Source: Dubosiella muris
GTDB lineage: Bacteria > Bacillota_I > Bacilli_A > Erysipelotrichales > Erysipelotrichaceae
Assembly (NCBI RefSeq): GCF_004793885.1
Contig: NZ_SRYG01000004.1
Span: 62,001 to 126,000, forward strand
Direction of reading: 5' to 3'
DNA: 64,000 bases
The notes under the pieces were generated by a model. That model was not told where the DNA came from. It was given only the letters and a program-made list of their open reading frames with translations, and searched no databases. A program made the translations under genes and the position numbers. Shown here one piece after another: positions 43,503-51,832 of the stretch; position 1 is the first letter of the stretch; each line of letters begins with the position of its first letter.

Positions 43503-45557
43503 TTATATGCAGTTGATCAGCAGATCAATGAGCTTGACGCACACAAACGGCGCGACGAGTCCGCCCAGTCCGTAGACGAGCAAGTTGCGCGACAGCAGCT
43601 TGCCGGCCGGCAGCTCTTTGTATTGGACGCCACGCAGCGCCAGCGGGATGAGCGCCACGATGATCAAGGCATTGTAAATGACCGCGGACAGGATCGCGCT
43701 TTGCGGACTGGCCAGTCGCATGATGTTGAGCACGTCAAGCTGCGGATACAAGCCGACAAATAGCGCCGGAATGATGGCGAAATATTTCGCGATGTCGTTG
43801 GCGATGGAAAACGTCGTCAAACTGCCGCGTGTCATAAGCAGCTGCTTGCCGATTTGCACGATTTCGATTAGCTTGGTCGGCGAGGAGTCGAGGTCGACCA
43901 TGTTGCCGGCTTCCTTGGCAGCCTGCGTGCCGGTGTTCATCGCCACGGCCACGTCGGCTTGCGCCAGGGCGGGCGCGTCGTTGGTGCCATCGCCCGTCAT
44001 CGCGACGAGGTGGCCTTCCTGCTGGAACTTGCGAATCATATCCAGCTTGCCTTCCGGGGTCGCCTCGGCGAGAAAGTCGTCGACGCCCGCTTCCGCGGCG
44101 ATGGCGGCGGCGGTCATCGGGTTGTCGCCGGTAATCATGATCGTCTTGATGCCCATTTTGCGCAAATCGCTGAATTTCTCTTTGACGCCTTCCTTGATGA
44201 TGTCTTTTAAATAGACGACGCCGAGGATCTTGTTGTTTTTGACGACCACAAGCGGTGTGCCGCCTTTGGTGGCGATGGCGTTGACGACTTCGCGTGTTTC
44301 GAACGACACGTGACCGCCCGCCTTTTCGACGAATTTCATCATCGTGTCGGCGGCGCCTTTGCGGATTTGCACATCCTGGAAGTCGACGCCGCTCATCCGG
44401 GTCGCGGCCGTGAACGGCACGAACGTCATGTCCTTGATTTCCTGCTCGCGCAGTCCGTACTTTTCCTTGGCGAGAATGACGATGCTACGCCCTTCCGGCG
44501 TTTCGTCCGCCAGCGAGGAAAGCTGGGCGGCCTGGGCGAGCTCCATCTCGTCGGTGTGGTCGACGGGAATGAATTCGCTGGCCTGCCGGTTGCCCAGCGT
44601 GATCGTTCCGGTTTTGTCAAGCATGAGAATGTCGACGTCGCCGGCCGCCTCGATGGCGCGTCCGCTCATGGCGAGCACATTGGCCTGGTTCAGGCGCGAC
44701 ATGCCGGCGATGCCGATGGCGGAAAGCAGTGCCCCAATCGTCGTGGGCGCCAGGCACACGAGCAAGGCGACGCACGTCGTGATGGATACCGGGTTGGTGG
44801 CGCCTTCCATCGTCGCGGAAAACGCCGAAAACGCGTACAAGGCGATCGTCACTAAAATAAAGATCATGGACAGCGCGATCAAAAAGATTTGCAAGGCGAT
44901 TTCGTTGGGCGTCTTTTTGCGGTTGGCGCCTTCCACCATCGAAATCATTTGATCGAGAAAGCTGTTGCCGGCTTCGTTGACGACTTGCAGTACGATCCAG
45001 TCCGAGAGCACGCTCGTGCCCCCGGTCACGGCGCTGCGGTCCCCGCCGGCTTCACGAATGACGGGCGCGGATTCGCCAGTGATGGCGCTTTCGTCCACGC
45101 TGGCCGCCCCAAGCACGACGTCGCCGTCGGCCGGAATCGTCTCCCCCGCTTTGACAAGGACGAGATCGCCTTTGTGCAAGTCGGGCGAGCAGACGGTTTC
45201 GACGGTTTCCAAATCGTCGAGCGAAGCCACGCGGCGGGCCTCCACTTCCTTTTTGGAGGAGCGCAGGGCGTCGGCCTGGGCTTTGCCGCGGCCTTCGGCG
45301 ATGGCTTGCGCGAAGTTGGCGAACAGCACCGTCAGCCACAAGATGATGGCGATGGTGAAGATGTACGCGGTCGGGGCGTCCTGGATGCCGGCGAGCGCGA
45401 AAAAGAAGAAGACGGTCGTCAGCCACGCGCTCAAGTACACGAGAAACATGACTGGATTTTCGACCTGGGTTTTTGGTCCCATTTTTTTTACGCTGTCGAT
45501 GAGCGCCGCCTTGATCATGGCGCCGTCGGCGAACGATTGTTTTTGTTGATTGTTCAT
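43503..45557 (-). CDS. kdpB: K+-transporting P-type ATPase subunit B
   Basis: Catalytic subunit of the high-affinity K+ pump, 684 residues. ITGESAPVI (actuator), [12 protein letters not shown] with phosphorylated Asp near residue 308, [18 protein letters not shown] and [17 protein letters not shown]. The P-type Ser-162 position used for regulatory phosphorylation in E. coli lies in the TGES loop (TGESAPV), which is conserved. Follows kdpA by 13 bp. Confidence 0.97.
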   Translation of the reverse strand: MNNQQKQSFADGAMIKAALIDSVKKMGPKTQVENPVMFLVYLSAWLTTVFFFFALAGIQDAPTAYIFTIAIILWLTVLFANFAQAIAEGRGKAQADALRSSKKEVEARRVASLDDLETVETVCSPDLHKGDLVLVKAGETIPADGDVVLGAASVDESAITGESAPVIREAGGDRSAVTGGTSVLSDWIVLQVVNEAGNSFLDQMISMVEGANRKKTPNEIALQIFLIALSMIFILVTIALYAFSAFSATMEGATNPVSITTCVALLVCLAPTTIGALLSAIGIAGMSRLNQANVLAMSGRAIEAAGDVDILMLDKTGTITLGNRQASEFIPVDHTDEMELAQAAQLSSLADETPEGRSIVILAKEKYGLREQEIKDMTFVPFTAATRMSGVDFQDVQIRKGAADTMMKFVEKAGGHVSFETREVVNAIATKGGTPLVVVKNNKILGVVYLKDIIKEGVKEKFSDLRKMGIKTIMITGDNPMTAAAIAAEAGVDDFLAEATPEGKLDMIRKFQQEGHLVAMTGDGTNDAPALAQADVAVAMNTGTQAAKEAGNMVDLDSSPTKLIEIVQIGKQLLMTRGSLTTFSIANDIAKYFAIIPALFVGLYPQLDVLNIMRLASPQSAILSAVIYNALIIVALIPLALRGVQYKELPAGKLLSRNLLVYGLGGLVAPFVCVKLIDLLINCI

Positions 45558-45570
45558 ATCGAATACCTCA

Positions 45571-47346
45571 TCAATGGATCATTTGCGTCCACTCGGCGAT
45601 TGGTCCGAGCGCGAGCGCCGGGAAGAAGCTGAGCGCCCCGATCACGACGACGATCAGGATCAGCAAAAAGACAAACAAGGCGTTGCTTGTGCAAAGCGTT
45701 CCCGACGTGCTGGCGACCATTTGCTTGCGACTCAAGTGCTGGGCCATGAAGATGGCGGCTGCCATGGGCACGAAGCGCGCGAACAGCATCATCGCGCCCA
45801 GTAGCGTGTCGAGCAAGACGGTGTGGCTGACAAATCCGCTCAAGGCGCTGCCGTTGTTGGCGCCCGCCGATGTGAAGGCGTACAGGATTTGCGTGAACGC
45901 GTGCGGCCCGGAAGCGGACACGCTATCCATCGTGGCCGGGTCCAGACAGGCGATCGTGCTTCCGAGCAAGATCGCGAATGGCGCGGCAAGCACCATGACG
46001 ACGGCCCACTTCATTTCATACGGCTCGATTTTCTTGCCGGCGAACTCGGGCGTGCGGCCGACCATGAGGCCGGCAATAAAGACGGTCAAAATGACGAAGG
46101 CGAGCATGCCGTACAAGCCGCAGCCCGCGCCGCCGAAGATGACTTCGCCTAGCTGCATGACAAGCAGCATGGCCAGCTGCGCCACAGGCGACGTGCTGTC
46201 GAGCATCGCGTTGACCGATCCGCTGGACGCGGCGGTCGTAAAGCTCGACCAGATGCTCGAACCGACAATGCCGAAGCGGGTTTCCTTTCCTTCCAGCGCC
46301 ATGGCGGGATCGAGGCCAAGGCCGGCGTGCTCGCCCAGCGCGATGACAAGCGTGGAAAGCAGCAGGCAAATGAGCATGGCCCAGAAAATGGCCCGGCCCT
46401 GCTTCATGTCTTTGAGCGCCTTGCCAAAGGTGAAGCACAGCGCGGCGGGAATGAGCAGGATCGAAACGACCTCGAGCACGTTCGTGAACGGCGTCGGGTT
46501 CTCGTATGGATGGGCGGCGTTGGTCAAAAAGTAGCCCCCGCCATTCGTCCCGCTTTGTTTAATGGCGATTTGGCTGGCGGCAAGCCCCGATGGCAGCGCC
46601 TGCTCGGTGATGATTTTCGCGTCGGGAACGATCGTTCCGTCGACGATCACGACGTCGTGTTCCTCGTCGATGATGGCGTTTTCAATCCACTCCCCTTTGG
46701 CGTTGACGGCGACTGGCTCCAGCAGTTTGGCGGTTTGCGTGCCGTTCATCGTCTGGACGACGCCTTGCGAAACGAGCAGCAGCGAGAGCACGAGGTTGAC
46801 CGGGATCAAAATGTAAAGCAGAATCCGGGTCATGTCTTTCCAGAAGTTGCCAATCGTGCCGGTTTTCGTTTGGATGAGTCCGCGCACGAGCGCGAAGAGC
46901 ACGGCCATGCCGGCGGCTGGCGCCAGAAAGTTTTGCACGCTCAGACCGAGCGCCTGCACGACGGGTGTCATTTGCGTTTCGGGCGTGTACGACTGCCAGT
47001 TCGTGTTGGTGACAAACGAGGCGGCTGTGTTGAACGCCTGCGCGATGTCCATGCCGACAAAGCCTTTGTCGTGGACAAGGCTTGCTTGCGTGACGAGCAT
47101 CAAAAACAAAACGAGGAAGCCGATCAATGAAAACAGCAGCAGCGAGCTTAAATACCGCTTACCGTTCATTGGTTTGTCGGGGTCGATTCCCAGCACTTTG
47201 TAGGTCGCCTTTTCCAGCGGACCGACCAGTCCGGTCAGGGCGTTCTTTTTTTCAAACATGACGTTGTACATGTAAAGGCCGAGCGGATAGGCGAGCGCGC
47301 CGACCAGAAGCACATAGACGCCATAGCGTATGACAAGTGCCATCAT
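45571..47346 (-). CDS. kdpA: K+-transporting ATPase subunit A
   Basis: Channel-like K+ translocating subunit of the Trk/Ktr/HKT superfamily, 591 residues with about ten spans. Selectivity-filter segments are visible: [27 protein letters not shown] and [14 protein letters not shown]. Start at 47346 because AAAGGGGGA is 6 nt upstream and the ATG overlaps the kdpF stop (ATGA). Confidence 0.97.
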   Translation of the reverse strand: MMALVIRYGVYVLLVGALAYPLGLYMYNVMFEKKNALTGLVGPLEKATYKVLGIDPDKPMNGKRYLSSLLLFSLIGFLVLFLMLVTQASLVHDKGFVGMDIAQAFNTAASFVTNTNWQSYTPETQMTPVVQALGLSVQNFLAPAAGMAVLFALVRGLIQTKTGTIGNFWKDMTRILLYILIPVNLVLSLLLVSQGVVQTMNGTQTAKLLEPVAVNAKGEWIENAIIDEEHDVVIVDGTIVPDAKIITEQALPSGLAASQIAIKQSGTNGGGYFLTNAAHPYENPTPFTNVLEVVSILLIPAALCFTFGKALKDMKQGRAIFWAMLICLLLSTLVIALGEHAGLGLDPAMALEGKETRFGIVGSSIWSSFTTAASSGSVNAMLDSTSPVAQLAMLLVMQLGEVIFGGAGCGLYGMLAFVILTVFIAGLMVGRTPEFAGKKIEPYEMKWAVVMVLAAPFAILLGSTIACLDPATMDSVSASGPHAFTQILYAFTSAGANNGSALSGFVSHTVLLDTLLGAMMLFARFVPMAAAIFMAQHLSRKQMVASTSGTLCTSNALFVFLLILIVVVIGALSFFPALALGPIAEWTQMIH

Positions 47347-47432
47347 TGCGCGTCCCCCTTTAACAAAATCACGATATACCATATCAATAATCCGATGGCG
47401 CATAGCGCCGACAGTGCGATGAGTATTGGCAT
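47343..47432 (-). CDS. kdpF: K+-transporting ATPase small subunit F
   Basis: 29 residues: MPILIALSALCAIGLLIWYI then VILLKGDAQ, one membrane helix. The KdpF pattern and position (immediately before and overlapping kdpA) are diagnostic. AGGAGG 6-8 nt before the ATG. In other bacteria it stabilises the complex. Confidence 0.9.
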   Translation of the reverse strand: MPILIALSALCAIGLLIWYIVILLKGDAQ

Positions 47433-47456
47433 CACAAAACCCTCCTAATGGACCTT

Positions 47457-47522
47457 ATGATAGGCTTTTTTTTGTAAAATTGGCGTTAAGGAAAAGGCGT
47501 TCGTATAAAGATTGTATAAAGA
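47457..47522 (-). promoter_or_regulatory. Candidate KdpE-activated promoter of kdpFABC
   Basis: Two direct repeats TCTTTATAC on the minus strand (47511-47503 and 47522-47514) are spaced 11 nt apart, one DNA turn, as expected for a dimeric OmpR-type regulator. They resemble the TTTATAC core upstream of E. coli kdpF. A -10-like TATCAT lies at 47462-47457 with no good -35, as in activator-dependent promoters. Confidence 0.65.
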
Positions 47523-47568
47523 TGGCGGCTGATTTGCGTATAATGAAAGGAAAAAGGGAGGAAAGGGT

Positions 47569-48255
47569 ATGGGAAAACATGTATACGAGGCCATGAAAGC
47601 GACGATCCCGGTCATGATGGGCTATATCGTGCTTGGCTTCGCGCTTGGGATGCTGCTGCAAAAAAACGGCTACGGGTGGGGCTACGCGCTGTTGATGAGC
47701 GGGTTGATTTACGCGGGGAGCATGCAGTTTGTCGCCATCGACTTGCTAGCGGGCGGGGCCTCGCTGATCAGCGCCGCGCTCATGACGATGGTCGTCAACG
47801 CCAGACACATCGTTTACGGTCTTTCGATGATTGGAAAATTTAAAAAAATGGGGTCTTACAAGCCCTACATGATCTTTTCGCTGACGGACGAAACGTATTC
47901 GCTGCTGGTGGGCGCGAAAACGCCCGAAGGTTGTGAGGAAAAGAAGTTTCTCTTTCTCGTTTCCCTGCTCGACCAATGTTACTGGGTGCTGGGAAGCGTG
48001 GCGGGCTCGCTCATCGGCTCGATGCTGACGATCAATACGACAGGTCTCGATTTCGCGATGACCGCGTTGTTTGTCGTCATCGTTGTGGAACAGTTTTTCA
48101 CGTCAAACAGGCATCGCTATTCGTATTTGGGTTTTGGGGTAAGTGCCATTTGCCTTCTGTTTTTTGGAAGCGCCTCCTTCCTCATCCCTTCCATGATTGG
48201 CATTGGGATTGGTTTGTCGTGGTTGTATGGAAAGGAAGGAAAAGCGCGTGAATGA
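47569..48255 (+). CDS. azlC: Branched-chain amino acid exporter large subunit AzlC
   Basis: 228 residues with about five to six membrane spans. Family segments: AMKATIPVMMGYIVLGFALG, SGLIYAGSMQFVAIDLL, NARHIVYGLSM and FSLTDETYSLL. AzlCD (BrnFE) exports branched-chain amino acids and analogues. GGGAGG ribosome site; TATAAT at 47539-47544. Overlaps azlD by 8 bp. Confidence 0.94.
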   Translation: MGKHVYEAMKATIPVMMGYIVLGFALGMLLQKNGYGWGYALLMSGLIYAGSMQFVAIDLLAGGASLISAALMTMVVNARHIVYGLSMIGKFKKMGSYKPYMIFSLTDETYSLLVGAKTPEGCEEKKFLFLVSLLDQCYWVLGSVAGSLIGSMLTINTTGLDFAMTALFVVIVVEQFFTSNRHRYSYLGFGVSAICLLFFGSASFLIPSMIGIGIGLSWLYGKEGKARE

Positions 48256-48562
48256 ACTGATTTTGATTGGCGTCATCGCCCTCGTGACGTTTGGAACAAG
48301 AGTGCTGCCGTTTGTCGTCTTTAAAAACCAGAAAAGCCTGTTCATCGCGTATTTGGGCGATGTGCTTCCCTTTTCCATCATGGCGATGCTTGTCGTGTAC
48401 TGCCTGAAAGATGTGGATCTGTTGAGAGGAAATCATGGCGTTTGTGAAATCATCGGGGTGGCGAGCGTCGTTTTGATCCACTTGTGGAAACGGAATACGC
48501 TCTTGTCGATCCTTGCGGGCACACTGATTTATATGGGGTGCGTGCAAGTCCTTTTTGCTTGA
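48248..48562 (+). CDS. azlD: Branched-chain amino acid exporter small subunit AzlD
   Basis: 104 residues from GTG 48248 (GGAAGG upstream), overlapping azlC. About three to four spans; NELILIGVIALVTFGTRVLP and YLGDVLPFSIMAMLVVYCL match the AzlD family, including the conserved TxxxRxxP near the N-terminus. Confidence 0.92.
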   Translation: MNELILIGVIALVTFGTRVLPFVVFKNQKSLFIAYLGDVLPFSIMAMLVVYCLKDVDLLRGNHGVCEIIGVASVVLIHLWKRNTLLSILAGTLIYMGCVQVLFA

Positions 48563-48575
48563 AGACGCTCCTTCA

Positions 48576-48611
48576 ATAAAACTCTGCTGAATTTATTTTG
48601 CAGAGTTTTAT
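48576..48611. terminator. Possible terminator between azlD and the small TAG-containing ORF
   Basis: A 12-bp stem (ATAAAACTCTGC with GCAGAGTTTTAT) and a 12-nt loop lie between the convergent genes. U-tracts are short on both sides, so efficiency is uncertain. Confidence 0.5.
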
Positions 48612-48620
48612 AGGGTGGAT

Positions 48621-48794
48621 CTATTCATTTTGATCTTTTTTAATAATTTTCTCATGTTTCGCGTTCATCCAGATCGACTCCGCGATTCGCTCTCGCTCTT
48701 GAGCAGAAAACTTCTCACCAACACTTGGCTATTGTAAAACTCGTTCCAACGCTTTCACGGCTTCTCCTTTGACAGGCATCAAAATCGCTTTCAT
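48621..48794 (-). pseudogene. Small ORF interrupted by an in-frame TAG
   Basis: ATG 48794 has a strong AAGGAGG site 6 nt upstream. It reads MKAILMPVKGEAVKALERVL-Gln, then TAG at 48731-48729, and continues in the same frame (PSVGEKFSAQERERIAESIW ... KHEKIIKKDQNE) to a second TAG at 48623. Both halves look protein-like, helical and charged. The most economical reading is a nonsense mutation in a 57-residue protein. Amber suppression or translation of only the 21-residue part are alternatives. Confidence 0.55.
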
Positions 48795-48816
48795 ATTTTT
48801 CCTCCTTGTATGACGC

Positions 48817-48853
48817 AAAAGCGTGTTGAATCTTTCGAATCGACACGCTTTTT
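48817..48853 (-). terminator. Terminator of the GntR gene
   Basis: AAAAGCGTGTtGAATC and GATTCgACACGCTTTT form a long stem with a TTTC/GAAA loop; T runs on both sides. Confidence 0.85.
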
Positions 48854-48857
48854 TTGT

Positions 48858-49592
48858 TCATTGTGAATTGAGCTCCACCGAGAACGAGTACGCGTCCCCG
48901 CGGTAATACGCCAGGGTGAACTCGATCATCTCGTTGGCTTTGTTGTAGCCAAAACGCGTCCGGACAAGCAGGGCGTCGTTTTCCTTGATTTCCAGCTTTT
49001 GAGCGATGTCTTTCGGCGCGTTGATGGCTTTAAAGTTTTCCACCGCCCGCACAGGCTGCTTGATGCCCCGCTCATTTAAATACTCGTACAGCGACTCGCC
49101 ATAAGAGGACGGATCCAGCGGCATATCGAGCGATTTGGCGAAATACGTTTTAAAATAGACGATTGGTTTGTCGTTGCCGGTTCGTACCCGGCTGACGCAA
49201 ACCAGCTTTTCGCTTGGCAAAATGCCAAACGCCTTCGCGCCTTCTTCGGGCACGGGTTCCTCCCGGATTTCAAAATTCCGGGTTCCCGGTTCCATATGGA
49301 CGGCGCGCATCTCATCCGTGAACGAGCGGATTTGCGAAAAGCGTTCCTCGATCGTGTGGTTGTAAATGACGTGCGTGCCTTTCCCCCGGGAGCGCACGAC
49401 ATACCCTTCCTTTTCCAAATCCGAAATGGCGCGTCGAACGGTGATTCGGGACACGTCGTATTTTTTCTCATATTCCACTTCGGATGGGATCTGGTCCCCG
49501 TATTGGTAAACTCCGTGAATAATATCGTTTTTAATGAGCGCTTTCAGCTGGACATACAGCGGAAGCGCCTCCTTGCTAAAGTCTAGATTCAT
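48858..49592 (-). CDS. GntR family regulator, HutC subfamily (HTH + UTRA)
   Basis: 244 residues from ATG 49592 (GAGGG 8 nt upstream). N-terminal winged helix (PLYVQLKALIKNDIIHGVY, YDVSRITVRRAISDLEKEGY, SRGKGTHV) and C-terminal UTRA effector domain (FGILPSEKLVCVSRVRTGN, PIVYFKTYFAKSL, LVRTRFGYNKANEMIEFTLA). UTRA regulators sense sugars or small metabolites. No metabolic gene is adjacent, so the regulon may be elsewhere or lost with the decayed gene upstream. An AGAC-N4-GTCT palindrome at the expected transcription start suggests autoregulation. Confidence 0.9.
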   Translation of the reverse strand: MNLDFSKEALPLYVQLKALIKNDIIHGVYQYGDQIPSEVEYEKKYDVSRITVRRAISDLEKEGYVVRSRGKGTHVIYNHTIEERFSQIRSFTDEMRAVHMEPGTRNFEIREEPVPEEGAKAFGILPSEKLVCVSRVRTGNDKPIVYFKTYFAKSLDMPLDPSSYGESLYEYLNERGIKQPVRAVENFKAINAPKDIAQKLEIKENDALLVRTRFGYNKANEMIEFTLAYYRGDAYSFSVELNSQ

Positions 49593-49653
49593 TGCATCAT
49601 CCCTCATTAGAAACCGCTTTTTGGCCAGAGCGCGGCAGACTCGATTTCCTTCC

Positions 49654-49680
49654 AGACGTTTGTCTTATATCATTATACCA
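49654..49680 (-). promoter_or_regulatory. GntR gene promoter with candidate operator
   Basis: TGG-TATAAT extended -10 (49680-49672) with the palindrome AGACAAACGTCT (49665-49654) directly at the predicted start site. Confidence 0.55.
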
Positions 49681-49687
49681 AACCAGC

Positions 49688-49727
49688 GAAAAAAATAAAG
49701 AAGCAGGTGGGAAGTCTGCTTCTTTAT
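49688..49727 (-). terminator. Terminator downstream of the decayed gene
   Basis: A perfect 12-bp stem (ATAAAGAAGCAG/CTGCTTCTTTAT), 9-nt loop and TTTTTTT on the minus strand. Confidence 0.85.
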
Positions 49728-49796
49728 CGGATTAATTATTTTACAATTAAGTGAATTTAGAGGAATATTACTACAAAAGGTATCTTCATCATCGAG

Positions 49797-50221
49797 TTAT
49801 GGGAGCTCTACTCGATCAATCACAATACGGCTGCTAGGGATATTATATGATCTCGTTTGTGATGTATATCTTATAGATTCGATGATATTCCAGCGTTCGG
49901 CCCTCGTTTCGGGAAGAAATAACGCACTATATTGTATCTGGCCGAAGACTGGTTTCAAGAGGTTGTTTCCGATCGAATTATTCGTGTTGCATAGGTTGGG
50001 AATTTTTTTTATTATCTGAGGATCGGCTTGACTTTTGGAGACTTCGCTCCATAGTTGATGCGGTTTATTGTTTCTATTTAGCGATGCCCTCCATTTCTAG
50101 TAACAAGAAATCCGCTTTTGTATTTGCTGCTGGTGTAAGCGATTTCTTTTACAGGTACATCATACCATATTCCTACAAAAAAGCTAGTATTTACTTGAGT
50201 AAAATTTCGATTTTTTTTCAC
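49797..50221 (-). pseudogene. Decayed gene of unknown function (one frameshift)
   Basis: On the minus strand an open frame from GTG 50221 (GAGGAAG about 11 nt upstream) reads NRNFTQVNTSFFVGIWYDVP ... AYTSSKYKSGFLVTRNG and stops near 50085. Another frame picks up at about 50092 (RASLNRNNKPHQLWSEVSKS ... IPNLCNTNNSIGNNLLKPVF ... YSALFLPETRAERWNIIESI ... IPSSRIVIDRVELP) and ends at 49797, followed by a strong terminator. About 140 codons in total. AT-rich, unlike flanks. I cannot name the family. This explains most of the otherwise gene-free 49.6-50.4 kb interval. Confidence 0.55.
50190..50203. repeat. Palindrome TTTACT-N2-AGTAAA
   Basis: Perfect 6+2+6 inverted repeat inside the first codons of the decayed gene; same design as the elements at 50253 and 50356. 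Confidence 0.7.
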
Positions 50222-50252
50222 TTTTTTCAATCTTCCTCAAAAACCAATAGAT

Positions 50253-50278
50253 TTTACCGAGGTAAACAAGTTGTTTAC
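50253..50278. repeat. Overlapping palindromes TTTACC-N2-GGTAAA and GTAAACAA-N-TTGTTTAC
   Basis: The first spans 50253-50266 (perfect 6+2+6) and the second 50262-50278 (perfect 8+1+8); they share the GTAAA core. They lie just upstream of the decayed gene start, where an operator would be. Confidence 0.75.
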
Positions 50279-50355
50279 TCTCTAATTATCAAATTAAATC
50301 GTTTTTATTTGAAAACAAATTGGTAGTTCCTTTGACTTTTTGGACGAACATTCCA

Positions 50356-50367
50356 TTACCCGGGTAA
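50356..50367. repeat. Palindrome TTACC-CG-GGTAA
   Basis: Perfect 5+2+5 inverted repeat of the same TTACY-N2-RGTAA type, between the MATE gene stop (50387) and the decayed gene. Confidence 0.65.
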
Positions 50368-50386
50368 AAAACATCAATTTCCCCAC

Positions 50387-51724
50387 TCAAACAAAAACGG
50401 AACGTTCCGCACCCGTTTCCGGTATTTTCAGCCATTTGCGGCTGCGCAGCCGATACACAAACAAGCAGCCCCGGACACCTAGTTCAAACGCCATCGCGAA
50501 CCACACGCCCGGCAAGCCGTAAACCGGAGCCAACACGATGGACAGCACGATGCGAACGCCCCACATGCTCGCCAAATTGTACAAACTCGGCATCAACGTG
50601 TCCTTGGCGCCCCGCAACGCGCCCGCGATCACGATCGACGCCGCGAAAAACGGTTCCGCGAACGCCTCGATTCGCAGCACCTGCACGCCCAGCGCGCGCA
50701 CCTGCAAATCGTTGGTCATCGTTTCGAAAAGAAAAGGAGCGAGCATGTACATGCCAAGCGCCGTCACCGACATGATCCCGACGCCCAAAAGCGTGGCCAT
50801 ATCGGCGAAAGCGCGCACCGCGCCCCAGTCTTTCGCCCCGACGCTTTGTCCAACGAGCGTCGTCGCCGCGCTGCCAATGCCATATCCAGGCATATAGCAC
50901 AAGCTTTCCGCCGTGACGGCCAGCGAATTGGCGGCCACCGCCACCGTGCCCAGCGGCGCCACGATCCCGACAATGACGATTTGCGCCACATTGACGACCG
51001 AATGCTCAATCGCGATGAGCGCTCCAATCGCGAACGCGGTACGCATCGTCTGTTTTTGCCAGCGCCAGCTCCCCTCTTCGCGAATCGTCAGGATTGGCGA
51101 GCCAAAACACATTTTGCCCACCATCATTCCCGCGATCACGACCTCCGAGGCCGCCGTGCCAAGCGCCGCCCCTAAAACGCCAAGACCGCATCCAAAAATG
51201 AAAAACGTGTTGAACACCACGTCGAGCACGCACAACAACATATTGAGGGCGCTGGGCGTTTTCATATCGCCCGTGCACTGAAGCATATGGGACGCCATCT
51301 GCCGGTTGAGCACAAAAAACAACGAGCACGCGTACACAAGAAAATACTGGGACGCCATGACGCACACCGTCTCGCTGCCCCCAAGCCAGCGTGGAAGCGC
51401 CCCGCTCAACGAAACGGCCGTTCCGCTCAATCCCAGCGCGATCAGCGCGCAGATCCCCATCGCCTGCCGCATCGTGTCCCGCGCCTGCCTTGGCTGGCGG
51501 GCCCCGACAAATTGCGCCACCTGCACCGCGAATCCCGCCGCCACCGCCATGCCGATCCCGTTGATCAGCCACGTCGTGCTCGCCACCAGCCCGATCGAGG
51601 CCGAGGCGTCCGCTCCCAGCGAACCGACCATGCCCGCGTCGATATACTGCATGACAATCGACGAGATTTCCGCCAGGATGGCCGGCACGCTCAATCGCAG
51701 CACCATCCACATTTTTTCCTTCAT
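50387..51724 (-). CDS. MATE family efflux transporter
   Basis: 445 residues, 12 spans. Typical MATE features: RLSVPAILAEISSIVMQYID and DAGMVGSLGADASASIGLV at the N-terminus, QCTGDMKTPSALNMLLCVLD, and the half-repeat GYGIGSAATTLVGQSVGAKD. Exports organic cations, drugs or metabolites driven by Na+ or H+; substrate unknown. AAGGGATG precedes the ATG. Divergent from a second MATE gene at 51833 that is only distantly similar, so this is not a recent duplication. Confidence 0.93.
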   Translation of the reverse strand: MKEKMWMVLRLSVPAILAEISSIVMQYIDAGMVGSLGADASASIGLVASTTWLINGIGMAVAAGFAVQVAQFVGARQPRQARDTMRQAMGICALIALGLSGTAVSLSGALPRWLGGSETVCVMASQYFLVYACSLFFVLNRQMASHMLQCTGDMKTPSALNMLLCVLDVVFNTFFIFGCGLGVLGAALGTAASEVVIAGMMVGKMCFGSPILTIREEGSWRWQKQTMRTAFAIGALIAIEHSVVNVAQIVIVGIVAPLGTVAVAANSLAVTAESLCYMPGYGIGSAATTLVGQSVGAKDWGAVRAFADMATLLGVGIMSVTALGMYMLAPFLFETMTNDLQVRALGVQVLRIEAFAEPFFAASIVIAGALRGAKDTLMPSLYNLASMWGVRIVLSIVLAPVYGLPGVWFAMAFELGVRGCLFVYRLRSRKWLKIPETGAERSVFV

Positions 51725-51778
51725 TTCGGCATCCCTTCTTTCTCGTTCATTTTAACAAAACATCCCATACTTTTCACC

Positions 51779-51808
51779 TTGATGCGCGCTATAAGTTTTG
51801 CGTATAAT
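51779..51808 (+). promoter_or_regulatory. Promoter of the second MATE gene
   Basis: TTGATG, 18-bp spacer, TATAAT (51803-51808). Confidence 0.7.
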
Positions 51809-51832
51809 GGAACGACGAGGAGGGTAAAACTT

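Noticed and set aside
48621-48794. Genetic-code change (TAG or TGA read as sense)
   Set aside because: TGA and TAG both terminate many intact genes here (for example pgsA, kdpF and the hydrolase at 18081), so one internal TAG does not support recoding.
50084-50326. 80-codon plus-strand frame
   Set aside because: AT-rich low-complexity frame lacking a ribosome site; it lies antisense to the decayed gene and across the palindrome cluster.
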